Assembly: GCA_022393335.1 (NCBI GenBank)
Contig: JAJEKB010020949.1
Span: 360,832-424,831, forward strand
Direction: 5' to 3'
DNA length: 64,000 nucleotides
Origin: Macrotrachela quadricornifera
Lineage: Eukaryota > Rotifera > Eurotatoria > Philodinida > Philodinidae
This document shows, piece by piece, positions 46,693 to 57,925 of the stretch (the stretch's first letter is position 1; each line of letters begins with the position of its first letter). The translations under genes and the position numbers were made by a program. Under the pieces are notes generated by a model, which did no database searches, was not told the DNA's origin, and saw only the letters and a list, made by a program, of their open reading frames with translations.

Positions 46693-49313
46693 TGTCGCAG
46701 GAGAAATTAAAATACAGGAGAATTTAAAATTTTCCTAGGAAAAATTAAAATTTTAAGTTTTCCCAGGAGAACTTAAAATTTTAATTTTTTCTAGATATTT
46801 TCTAGGAAAACTTAGAATTTTAAATTCGCCTAGGAGAAATTAAAATTTTAATTTTTCCTATAGGAGAATTTTAAATTTTACTGAATATTCAGTATCAACT
46901 GTATATTTCAATTTTTCCTATAGGAAAAATTAAAATATCTTTTACGTCCAGTAGAACCGATAGAAAATCAGAAAGAAAGAAATATTTATATTTAAACACA
47001 CGTCGCGTATATCATATAACTAGTTTTTAAGTGTCATTTGGTTATTTTCATGGAAGAATTTTATAAATTACTTGATAAACATATTGAAGGTTTAAATCAC
47101 AAATTTCAAAATAAATTTTGTATAAAACAGTCATTGTATGAAGATATAATTTTGGTTCTTCGAGATGGATGGGGAGATTCTCAGCTCAAATTCTGGGTGT
47201 ATAAAACTTTTAAATTAATAAAAGTTGGTGATCAGAATGTTGTATATGAAATTAAATCTAATAATCCTGTTGTTACATACGAAAATCTGTACACGAAAAT
47301 CAAAGAATGTCATGAAAGAGTTGGTCATCACGGTCGAGACAAAACTTGGATAGAAGTATGTAGCATGATCATTAATAATGAAATCAAATAATGTACTTTG
47401 TAGGTGAAGGATCAATATGGATGGGTACCACTTGATAGTGTAAAACTCTTTATTGCACAATGTGATGTATGTTCTAACAGAAAAGCGTTTCCAAAACCAT
47501 TAGCTGGTACTTTAACATTACTGCAATAATAGCTAGAGACATATATTTTTTATTATTTAAGAAAAACCCATTTTGTCTGTCGGATATCTCACTCGTCTTC
47601 AAATGGACCTAATAGATATGCGGAGTATTGCTGATGGTGATTTTAAGTGGGTCCTTCATACTAAGGACCACTTCACAAAGTTCTCATGGGCGTACGCGCT
47701 ACAAACCAAGGAAGCAGAACCTGTTGCTGAAAAGCTTCTGCAACAATTTTATTTATTTGGACCACCACGAATCCTTCAGTCGGACAACGGCAGAGAGTTC
47801 GTGGCGAAGATCATAAAAGTACTAGCTTTGTTTTAGTGCTTATGCAGCCTTATCTAACACGTTCGTTTACATTGAATAGGATTTGAAAAACACATGGACT
47901 GATCTCATTATCATCAACGGTCGTCCTCGCCACCCGCAGACTCAGGGGCTTGTTGAACGAGGAAATCAAACACTTGAGTCAGCCCTTGGGAAATGGATGC
48001 AATCAAATAATCGTACAAATTGGTCAAAAGGTAGACAGATTAACAGATTAATCACCATTTGTGAGAGACTTGGATTTAGGTTTAGCACAAGTAGTATATT
48101 CCATTAATACAAGTTCAGCACAGACGATCCAAAAATCTCCATATGAGATGGTTTTTGGTCAGAAACCGAGATGTGATACAGAAATGTGGCAAGTTCTATC
48201 TAGTCAAGGTGTTTTGAATGAAGAAGAACTTCCACACCATTTTATCGATGCACTAAATGAATGTGAAAATCTAACAAACGTTGCTGAAATTGCAGGATCT
48301 TCAGATGAAAATAAATCATCAAATTCTGAAGTTCAATTACTTCAAACAACATCTAACTTATCTATACCACCAGCACCATCACCAGTTATTCATATGTCTC
48401 CTCATATGAAAAAAAGACGAAGAGCTAGATTGTTTTCAAATGATCAAGCTATATTTGTTGAAAAAGGTAAAATCATGAGGCATATTATCCAAGAGAAAGT
48501 TTTATATCATCATTTCTTTAGATGAAGAACTTGACATTGATGATACTCCTTCAGTCACTAATCATAAACAAATACGATCTGAAGCAGAAGCTTCTTACAT
48601 GGCTAATATTGCTAAACGACAGAAATTGTTTAATGATGCATTACGTAAAAATGAATACAAAACTGGTGACTTAGTTGGTTTAAAAATCGATAAAGTAGAC
48701 AGAACAAATGTTACACCCAAAGTACTACCATGTAAGATAATATCGATTCAATCAGCATCAAACGGTATGAATACCTATCAACTATGTACAACAGCAGCTG
48801 TAATAACTTCATTATTTCAAGCGTTAGATTTACTAAATTTATCCAACTGTAACTTTCGTGACTTACGTAACGTCGACCCAACATCTTTACCAAGAATGAC
48901 TTTTATTCAAGCCTGTAAAGCTTATGTCAGTACAGGATTAATTACTCCTACGGTAGCATGTAACTGTAATGGCAGTTGTTCAACAAAGAGATGTAGTTGC
49001 CGAGCAGCAAAAATACAGTGCGGTACCAAATGTCATTCATCAAAACCAAAACCATGTTCAAATGTCTAGTTTAATTCTTGTATCTTTGATATAGAAACGC
49101 AATAAAGTTTATACTAAATATTCAGTAAAATTTAAAATTCTCCTATAGGAAAAATTAAAATTTTAATTTCTCCTAGGCGAATTTAAAATTCTAAGTTTTC
49201 CTAGAAAATATCTAGAAAAAATTAAAATTTTAAGTTCTCCTGGGAAAACTTAAAATTTTAATTTTTCCTAGGAAAATTTTAAATTCTCCTGTATTTTAAT
49301 TTCTCCTGCGACA
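46693..49313 (+). mobile_element. Complete Ginger-type integrase DNA transposon
   Basis: 2,621 bp between TATA copies (46689-46692 and 49314-49317), a 4-bp duplication. Ends start TGTCGCAGGAGAAATTAAAA and are inverted repeats for about 200 bp, themselves built of CCTAGGAAAA/AAATTAAAATTTTAA subrepeats, closing with GAATATTCAGTA. Known: Ginger elements have TGTNR ends, long inverted repeats, 4-5 bp duplications and a retroelement-like integrase as transposase; all are met here. The transposase gene (47050-49069) reads without damage, so the copy may be active or recently so. Confidence 0.93.
47050..49069 (+). CDS. Ginger transposase: H2C2 integrase with C-terminal CXC-like Cys cluster
   Basis: Six exons joined by five GT-AG introns of 48, 55, 61, 49 and 55 nt: 47050-47355, 47404-47506, 47562-47818, 47880-48030, 48080-48466 and 48522-49069. 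Every junction restores frame, giving 583 residues and no internal stop. Order: N-terminal helical part; H2C2 zinc motif (HERVGHHG...CDVC); DDE integrase core with Asp in MDLIDM (GAC 47606-47608), Asp in SDNGREF (GAC 47783-47785) and Glu in LVERGNQ (GAA 47955-47957); a linker with KSPYEMVFGQKPR as in integrases; GDLVGLKIDKVDR (GPY/F-like) and a tail with CNCNGSCSTKRCSC...C...CH, resembling tesmin/TSO1-type CXC DNA-binding motifs. It cuts and joins the element's ends. The ATG at 47050 is the first in frame after the left repeat. Confidence 0.92.
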
Positions 49314-49317
49314 TATA

Positions 49318-52077
49318 CGTTTGTTTGAACAGAATTTTAAATGTAGAAAATTGAATTAAATAAGATAGAATTTTATAGATACTCAAATTGGTATATTACT
49401 TCTTTTGATGGAATCAATTATCGTCATTATGTGTTATCATGAATTTGTATTTTTTTGTCTACATATGATCTACAATTTCTTTATAATATATTATTTTAGT
49501 AATTCATCAATTGCAACAGAAATTATTCATTTGCTTATTACTTAGTAATTAATTGTATTATATGAGATAGAAAGAAAGAAACATAATTCAGACCATACAT
49601 TCGTTCAAGAAGTTGATTCAATAACGTCTCATTTCATATGAGAACGTTGTGAATGCACGGAAGAATAAAATACGTAAATTAAGTGAAATTTAATCTAAAG
49701 TACTATTCACTTTATAAATGGAGCCCACATACTTATTGGATACTAAGCATAAATTGCTATTCTGGACACAAATTAGTATACTTTTGTAGACTATATGTAT
49801 TCTTCCACTCTCATGTGTTATTTTTCCAGTTAAGATGTGCAGAGGATATGTATAATTGGGAGAAGAACTCTAGTTAGCAAATATTCCAAGAATATCAGAG
49901 GAAATGTTATTAGTACTGTAGGTGAAAAAAGCGTTTTGTTTTTATCAATTTTTTGTAATAATACTTTCTTTTTTATCTGTATTTGATGATAGTGGAAGAA
50001 TGACAACAAAATAGTCAACAATGGATAGATTTAGAACTTTGTCAGTACTCTAGCAGTCATGTATTTTAGTTTGATCAAATAGATCAGAACATTAATTTCT
50101 TTATCTAAAGTATTTGTTTCCTCAAAATTTTTCGTTTATTTAACTAATTTATTTCATTAATATATTTATTGAGAATAATAACAGCTTAACTTATACTATT
50201 CATCATCTTTAATTACTGGTCGAGATTATGACAAATCATACCTTCATAATTAATTTTCTATTTGTTTTCATAAGTACTTAGATTAATCTAGGCTTGGAAT
50301 TAGTGATGGCAACTCAAAAAGCTTCTAATAGAATATTTATGAGATAAAAGACAAATACATTATCACTGGGTAGTCAACAATCTTAAACTATCTATGACTA
50401 TTAAAAAAAAGTCAAGAAGACGATATAGTGTCAATTTCTAGTGACATTTCATAAAATATTAGGAGGTAAAATTTGTTTAGTTATCGAAAAATAGAAACTT
50501 TTAATATCCAATAAATCGAAATATTTATTAAAAGTACCCTACTCCCCTAAAAACCGATCTTAGCTCAGGAATGTCCAAATCATATGAAATTTTCAAGATG
50601 TATTAGGGATAGAGGGGAGAAACTATGATAAAAATTTCAGCCCTATACCATGAGGTATGACTGAGATCTATAGCTTATTTGGCAAACCAAATTTCTCTGT
50701 CGAGGCTCATTCAATATATCTAAATCTTTTTTTTTATTTGAAAGAAAATCTCAAGATGCAGTAGAGTACAGAATATTTTTTTAAAATTCTCACTTTTTAA
50801 CTGTAGAAAAAGGCTGACAAGTTCAATGACTCAAAAAAAAAATATCTTAACAACGGTAGTCTATTTATATAATTGTTTGTATATGTGATCAAAAACAAAC
50901 TTAATTCTAAGAAGGGATTTTGTACTGCACTGCATTTTGACATGCTCTTTAAAACAAAAGAACTGTAAATATATTGAATGAGCTCCCACAGAGAAAAATA
51001 GATTGTGCGGTTCAAAACGTTTAATATGAGAGAAAACGAAAATCATTGAAAATTTTGACCAAAAATGAAGTGTTCAACAAAAAACAATGTTGTTTCTGAA
51101 AGATCTGAAGACGGACTACTTTTCTATACATTTATCTCAATTTCCAAAATTTCTGACGAATATTACCTTTTTTTTAAGGAGGAAGAAGGCCTTAAGTGGT
51201 CAAAATTCAGTACATCACCGTTTAAACACTAACATTAAATGTAAAACGAAGTAAAACAAAAAGATAAAGCATAAAGTGTATGTAATCTTAGTCAACATAA
51301 TAATAGTGCACATCCATTTATCATAAAGCTAGAATCGAAATTTAATCAATATGTTTTTAAATTTTAGTATTATTAAATAACAATCTATTCGTAAATATTT
51401 TAAATGTATTCTAGCAGAATTTTTAAGTGATAATTGAAATTCATCTAATTAAAAATATATACGGCATTGAAATTAATGATAAAACTGGTCTTTTTAATTT
51501 ATTCTTTGCTTGACCTCTTACGGTATGATTCTCTTGTTATATTCAATGATTTTTGTTAACTGTATTTCTCTCTAAAAATGAATCCATAAAGTATTGTATA
51601 TGGTCTTAAAATATTAACATATGACGTCATTTTGTCAATAACTAGATGACATAAAATGAGTATTGATTCATCAGTATCAAAAATTTACATATATTTTCAT
51701 AAAAGATATTTCTATCAAAAAAAACATATTATCGCAAAAAAAAATTAACTTCCATGCTTGATAAAAGTTATAAAATCATTATCACATGTGAAATAAGTTT
51801 AATATATCAGACAGTTATAAAATATATTGTATATTTGCTTATTTTTGCATTAGTTAATATATTACTAATTCTCTTGATTACTCAAATAGAAATGGTTTGT
51901 TTTATATATCTAGTGCATAAAAAAAAGCAATATTTCGTTCGCGTCGATACCGCCTCTCTATACGATAGAAAAAAAAATCATATTTTTATTCACGCTTCAT
52001 TGCGTATATTTTGTTCTTTTTCGTCATCCACTATTTTCATACAACGCCTATTACTGATTTATCGAAACATATTTACA
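49318..52077. other. AT-rich stretch without recognised gene
   Basis: 2.8 kb of AT-rich DNA. Frames at 49683-49877, 50797-51046 and others are short and featureless. The frame of the downstream gene is open back to 51754, but the upstream part is low-complexity and probably 5' leader. Confidence 0.45.
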
Positions 52078-52728
52078 ATGCGAGTAGCTCCACCATACTC
52101 GTCTTATGAGGTTCCAGATGTGACTAATGGTACTGTACCTACTACACCAATTCTTTCAAAACGTGAAAAACGTCTTGATAAAGCAATGGCCTATTTTTCA
52201 TCAAAAATATTACTGGTTCAAATCATACTTGCTTGTGTTTTTGGAGCTACGGAACTTAATTATGGTATTAAATATCGCGGTCAATGTCCAATGGAACCAT
52301 TAATCAATACGTTTCTTATTGTTCATGGTGCCACAAAAATCGCCTGGGTCATATTAAATATTCTTGCGTTTATTAATGCTAAAGTAATCTATGGAGTAAT
52401 GCACCAGACGACATTGGCTCGTCAACTTATGCTACCAAATATTGTGTTACAGCTTGTATTTACCTTATGGTTCTTTGCTTGGTTCATTGCAGGTAATGTC
52501 TGGGTATTTAGTACTAAGAATCGCAGACAATCTACGAATACAGCAGACACAATTACCTATTGTCAAGAGAGATTGTATAAGGCAGCTTCTGGTCTAATTA
52601 TTTCGACATATATTATCGGAGGTATTGTTATAATACTAACTATTAAACGACGTGTAATCGGCAAGAAAATTAAAAATGTTGCAGCTAACGTTTCCGATAA
52701 TGATGATCAGTCAGAAGGACGATTTTAA
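52078..52728 (+). CDS. Four-helix membrane protein, TMEM272-like
   Basis: 216 codons from the ATG at 52078 (chosen because MRVAPPYSSYEVPDVTNG is a plausible Pro-rich cytoplasmic start; the frame continues open upstream to 51754 but is compositionally different). Four hydrophobic segments: about 43-62, 75-100, 117-144 and 168-190. Between the first two lies YRGQCPMEPLINTFLIVHG, after the third GNVWVFS and before the fourth TYCQERLY; this spacing of Cys residues, the CPMEP motif and the NVWV motif resembles the TMEM272-like family of small tetraspan proteins. Function in that family is not established. The tail is basic then acidic (SDNDDQSEGRF). An AATAAA-containing sequence follows about 45 bp after the stop. 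Intronless. Confidence 0.8.
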   Translation: MRVAPPYSSYEVPDVTNGTVPTTPILSKREKRLDKAMAYFSSKILLVQIILACVFGATELNYGIKYRGQCPMEPLINTFLIVHGATKIAWVILNILAFINAKVIYGVMHQTTLARQLMLPNIVLQLVFTLWFFAWFIAGNVWVFSTKNRRQSTNTADTITYCQERLYKAASGLIISTYIIGGIVIILTIKRRVIGKKIKNVAANVSDNDDQSEGRF

Positions 52729-55621
52729 GCAGAAATTAACTGCAATTGTGTTTTTAATGTTTCCACTTTCAATAAGTAAATAAAGGTTCATTTAATTTCA
52801 ATATTTTAATGACTTTCAAAAGTTTTTAACCAGTTCAGCGATTTTTTTACTTGGTCCATATTACAATGTTGGAAAGCAAAGTATGGATTAGTGCTTTCTT
52901 CGATTGTAAAATTCTTGTTCATGAAACAGATTGTAAGATGTTTACACGAAATATGTAGCCTATGCAACAAATTAATTCAGTCTTTTATCTAGTTCTCCAA
53001 GTTATTTTGTATTGAATACTAACAAATTATGAAGTTCGTCTGCTCGGTTCTATTTGATATTGAAAAACCGACTGCGTCTTTCAAAATGCTTTGATTCTTG
53101 TTCTGCAATGGTGTCGTCGAGTGATTTGTAAACGCACAGATAAGTATCTGCAGCTGAAGTATAGATCAATTTGAGAATACGTACGATTACTGAACCACTT
53201 TCCGTGGTCGAAATCTTTTTTAATATGAGAAAATTAAGTTCAAAATCACAATACTATCTTATATTAATTGATTTATTGACTGACTTCGGTCGAAGAAGTT
53301 ATCAAACTTTTATATAATATAATTTCAGATGTTGAAAAATATGCTCATATTGCTGAATAACGTGCGAAAATTTCAAGAGAAAGTCTTATACAAAATTAAT
53401 TAGCTTTGACTATCGTTACCAAAATAATGAAATGAAAATGTTATGGATCGTGAAAAGATCAGTATTTAAAATATTCGATCAATCAATAGTTCGAAGATCA
53501 TTATACGAATGTTCAATAGCTTTGTTCTTATATTTCTCTCTCCTACGATACATTCACTTCTATTCAAGAAATTTTGTCTTTGATCGTATTGATAGTGCTT
53601 AGTGTGAAGCGACAATTGATCAATATCGATTGACAATCTCCAATAAGCTTGCATCTCTACTTCATTTAGTACATCAAATGATGCAAGCTAATTAATATAT
53701 ACTGGAACTACAAGCACAATTTTGCTCTGCCATAAGGAGCGTTTACTTAAAGGTACCCGAAAAAAAATAATGAGATGAAATTCCTAAATCTCAGATAAAT
53801 GAATTAAGAGAACATAAAATAATGCATGAAATAGTTTCTATCAATGTTATTTTGTATGAAAGAGTATCGATGTTGAAAGTGTTTTCTACAATAAAGTAAT
53901 GACACGAAACTTTCTTAAGTCTCAAGAGACGTTTGACAATACGTCCTTTTTGAATTGAATTCATTATCAATCGAAACATTTGAATACTAAACAGAGAAAT
54001 ATCAATTTGAACTCGCACCTATCGGATATTGTAACAATTTTTCTTACTTTCGTTCTCGATTTTTCGAGCAATTTTTAAAGTTTTCAAAGTGAGATCCATT
54101 ATGACAATAATCAGTAAATCTTTATCCTTCAAAGCGGCACTTTTCTTAAAAATTACTGATCTTTGCATTATAATTAGCAGTGTTCCGTGCAATTTATAAA
54201 TAGATGTAATTATAGTGACTTATCTTTATTGTACTCGGAAAATTGAAGTACATGTATTTTCCCTTTATAGACAAAATGTTAGGTCAAGATACATGTTTTT
54301 CAACTGGATATCTCGAAATATTTGTTCTAGATCTCAAACTTTAGTATCAAGTACAATTTTATATACTTTTACAGATAAAGCTTTAGTTTAACAAATATGT
54401 TAGTGCATAAGCAATCGTAAAAATAATTATCACAAAATTTAACAATAAATACAATATATTAAAATAATAAAGGATAGATATTCACTTTTTTTTGTCATTT
54501 CTATTTAAAACACATTGATCTCTTCATGTATCTCTTTTCAATTTAAAAATTATTAATTTTTACGTTTTTATTCATTATTGTTTCATGGTACTTAGATCTG
54601 ATCAAAAGTTCTAATTTTGTTACTAGCAATTTTATAAACCAATTAACAATGAAGAATTTTTTTGCATGAATTTTATCAAATTCAACCACTCAAACATGCT
54701 TTTTCGAACATGTTCAAACTAGTCACAGTGGCGATCACAATGCTTGTCAGTTCAACTACATGTAAACGTATTTTCTCTTGACTCAAATTGATTCAGAGGT
54801 TCGCTCGCAAATGGATGAATGATGATCGTCTCCGTAATATGATCGTCCTCGCGATTGAACGCGACATTATGATCGATCTCGACCTAACAGTAGAACAATT
54901 TTCAAAGAAACACATGAATAGTCGGATTTTGTTGTGATGACACAAGACCTTTTTGTTTTTATATGCAGCAAATACATTTTTAAACCCCGCGCTATGTGAT
55001 CCATTAAAATGATCACAACGAAAGTGTCAATAAGATTTTTCAAAAATGGAGACAGAGGGACCATTTTTTTCGTAACGATGAAACTTCGACTTTTAGTTTT
55101 GAAATTACACGACATATTTTTCACATATTATGCGAAAATTCTCTGAGGGCCAATACTCCCTCTGTAAATTTTTCTAGTTACGCCACTATATTAGTCTACC
55201 ACCTAATGAGACTTAGAAATTAAGTCGAAATCCGGATTGGTACTTATTTTGTTCAAAACTCATCTCACCGTCAAAGATTCTCCGACTCTGATTATTCATC
55301 GGTCAACCCTTCGGCGATTTCAAAGGTTTCCCGGAAGCAATTTGTCTTGGCTGATAAAGTTGAGGGCGAAATTTCAGAAAATCAATGGCACCATTACATT
55401 CCGCGATCTCGAAAATCTCGGATAATATGTTAGCACAGACGAAAATCTCATGAGACGTTTTTTTTTATCTGCAAAGAAACAGACACACGCACAACCTTTG
55501 TTTTCGCTGGACCCTCTTCACAGTCGAGGCAATAAATATGTAAAAGTTTTCTTCAAAAATATTATCGGTTAAAGGTAATTCACATTAACGTCGTCTCCTC
55601 ATCTGGCCTTTATAGCCGAAA
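52729..55621. other. Intergenic DNA with one solitary transposon end
   Basis: No gene recognised. At about 55135-55190 the reverse strand reads TAGTGGCGTAACTAG, then AAATTTACAGAGGGAGTATT, a terminus type common on animal DNA transposons; a weak partner (CAGTGGCGATCAC) sits at 54726 but no target duplication is seen. Confidence 0.45.
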
Positions 55622-57742
55622 TCATACTTTTAGAATTCGAAGAATCCACGTTACATCTTCGTCAACTGTTGGATGAGTATGGGAAAAGTTAAAGATATGA
55701 ATATCGAGTAGCTTAATCCTACAGCCCAGAGCCCGTTCCCGATCACCTTGGAGATAATAACACATTGACAGAACCTTGTTCGCCGCACCTATAGCTAAGT
55801 GTTTTGAATGATGAATCCTCTTTAGAATTTCAAGCTCTTTGTTAAAATATTCGATTGCCATATCAAATCGACCTACATCAAAGTAAACAAATGCGATATT
55901 ACTGTATGTTTCGGCAACACGTGGATCATAGCAATCAAAGCTTAGTAGATTAGCGAGACAGAGTTCGTACATTTCCAAGGCTGCTTCATAGTTCGCCTTG
56001 GCATAATAAACAGTTCCAATATCATTGCCTAAGCTCAAACTATTTGGATACATTTCCAAAAAAAACATGGATTTGTGAACAGGTAAGTTTGCTCCTTCGT
56101 TTAAACATAGAATAAAATTATCCCTTTTCTTGGCACGAAAGAAGTCGGCAACAATCTTTGCATATATCTCGATCGAAGTTTGATCAGGTTCGGAGTTATC
56201 TTCGATGATCTCCATTGCTTTGTTCATTATCTTTTGGGCTTTCTCATAATCACGGTTAGCTAAGTAGGCACATCCCAAATCACTATATCTCTTGATAAAC
56301 CTCAGATCCGTTACAGGATAATTGTTAAAATCTATTTGGAGTGAAACATTATAACATTCTATGGCCTCGTCATATTGTTGAATGGTATAGTAAACAGAGG
56401 CAAGCTCTTCATAAATTTTGGGCAGCAGTATCAACTTTTCGTTAACTGGTGGATTTTGAAGTAATAAATCGTAAAATTTCACAGCTACATCATAACGAGC
56501 CATATGAAACGCCAGTCTTGCAAGACTCATCGTTCCATTTGATGAAATAATTTTATTCGTCAGACGGAGCTCTAGTTGTCTTGTTTCTTCATATTCGTCA
56601 TCATCACTGAGTTTCAGCTTCACTAACCATACACATTCATCTGTTTCTTCTGCTGATATAATACGAAAGACGGCTCCCATTGTAAACAAAATTTCGTTTT
56701 CACTGTCATTATATACGCTATCTTCTGAGATATCTGCGTATGCAATCCTATGATTATTTTTTGAAACTTCGATTTCAAATAGAACACTATGAGCCTCAAT
56801 ATTGGTTCCATCACCGGCAAAAATTGAAGCAATGGCTCGATCCCGTGTGGTAGAGAGAAAACTTGGTACTGAATAAAAACCTCCCACATTATTAACAATC
56901 TTGTTCTCCAGTTCAGGTTTTGCCATGAGTTGACCTCGGTATAGAATTAGTGAAGCGGAATCTAATCGCTGTGATTCAAACTTTTTCGTCAATTGAGCGT
57001 CTAAATCTCGTATAAAAAACCGCAATGAATACAGTTGTTCAATATCCATGGTTCTTAAAGCTCTATTCAATAATCGGTACAGAAACGCGTCACGTGTATA
57101 CCAATTTATAGCATCTTTGGTCTTGTAATATATTCTGAATTGTTCAATAACATTGAAATCATATTCATTATAATCACATTTCTCTCGACAAAAGTCAACA
57201 ATGTCTTGTTGCGTTGTATCGATTTGATTCAAAATTCCTCGTAAAAATTTTGAACACATAAAATCAACGTCCGTGCCATACAAAGGTGCTATCTCACTTC
57301 TGCTATTGTCGTCGTCAGAAGTGACAGAGCCAGAAGATAATAATCGAAACTCCGACTTGTCGTTTCTATAGTAGGATCGAATAATACAGTTCTTGCTCAA
57401 AATTTCAGACAACGACTCCAAGTCGGAATAAACGCCGTGTATTTTAGTCAGATCTGAATGATCAAATTCGAACGAGCTTAAAACAAAGATTGCATCAATT
57501 TGAGCAAGTTCTTCACATAAGTTTAGTAATACAGATTCATCAGTAAAGGCTAGATCCGAAGATATAATTAAACCAATTTTGACTTGACTGTAATTCTGGT
57601 CTGTGATAAAATCGATGCATCTATCACAGTCGTGAAATGTAAGTAAGTATGGGTCAATCTTACAGAGTTTAAAATGAGTTGTACTATCAGGCATCTCTGT
57701 TAGATCAAGCCATACAGTTATCTGTGAGATATTTTCACACAT
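55622..57742 (-). CDS. ADP-ribosyltransferase (R-S-ExE type) with C-terminal TPR repeats
   Basis: Complete intronless frame of 706 codons from ATG 57742. Order: N-terminal alpha/beta module (VWLDLTEM...DAIFVLSSFEF), a linker with an acidic Ser-rich stretch, helices (YKTKDAINWYTRDAFLYRLL), the catalytic domain with Arg in LILYRGQLM, Ser-Thr-Thr in FLSTTRDRAIA and Glu-x-Glu in SENEILFTMG, then from about residue 410 a run of tetratricopeptide-like repeats (for example YDEAIECYNVSLQIDFNNYP; YEAALEMYELCLANLL; FDMAIEYFNKELEIL). The R-S-ExE set predicts NAD-dependent mono-ADP-ribosylation, usually of arginine; TPRs probably bind the target. No signal peptide, so intracellular. It shares its full architecture with the gene at 11546-13949. 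The coding sequence is richer in GC than that paralogue, which may reflect a different age or origin. Confidence 0.88.
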   Translation of the reverse strand: MCENISQITVWLDLTEMPDSTTHFKLCKIDPYLLTFHDCDRCIDFITDQNYSQVKIGLIISSDLAFTDESVLLNLCEELAQIDAIFVLSSFEFDHSDLTKIHGVYSDLESLSEILSKNCIIRSYYRNDKSEFRLLSSGSVTSDDDNSRSEIAPLYGTDVDFMCSKFLRGILNQIDTTQQDIVDFCREKCDYNEYDFNVIEQFRIYYKTKDAINWYTRDAFLYRLLNRALRTMDIEQLYSLRFFIRDLDAQLTKKFESQRLDSASLILYRGQLMAKPELENKIVNNVGGFYSVPSFLSTTRDRAIASIFAGDGTNIEAHSVLFEIEVSKNNHRIAYADISEDSVYNDSENEILFTMGAVFRIISAEETDECVWLVKLKLSDDDEYEETRQLELRLTNKIISSNGTMSLARLAFHMARYDVAVKFYDLLLQNPPVNEKLILLPKIYEELASVYYTIQQYDEAIECYNVSLQIDFNNYPVTDLRFIKRYSDLGCAYLANRDYEKAQKIMNKAMEIIEDNSEPDQTSIEIYAKIVADFFRAKKRDNFILCLNEGANLPVHKSMFFLEMYPNSLSLGNDIGTVYYAKANYEAALEMYELCLANLLSFDCYDPRVAETYSNIAFVYFDVGRFDMAIEYFNKELEILKRIHHSKHLAIGAANKVLSMCYYLQGDRERALGCRIKLLDIHIFNFSHTHPTVDEDVTWILRILKV

Positions 57743-57925
57743 TTTCCTTCAGAATAGCTTATACAATATCATTTATTTTTATGTCGTGAAGATTGTGTAT
57801 GTTGAAGTAAATAACTAATGTTATAAAGGCTGCAGGACAGAGTAGAATAGAAACATGCGCTAAAGATTTTAACTCAACCGTTATCTGATAAAAGATAGAA
57901 TAAAGACAAATAATAAAGAAAATAA
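57743..57925. other. Short upstream spacer
   Basis: AT-rich; presumed promoter side of the minus-strand ADP-ribosyltransferase gene. No motif assigned. Confidence 0.4.

Noticed and set aside
51754..52077. N-terminal extension of the TMEM272-like protein
   Set aside because: Hydrophobic, low-complexity and unlike the family; the ATG at 52078 gives the usual length and a typical start.
54726..55190. Transposon bounded by CAGTGGCG and CGCCACTA
   Set aside because: Only about 8 bp of the ends agree and no target duplication was found.
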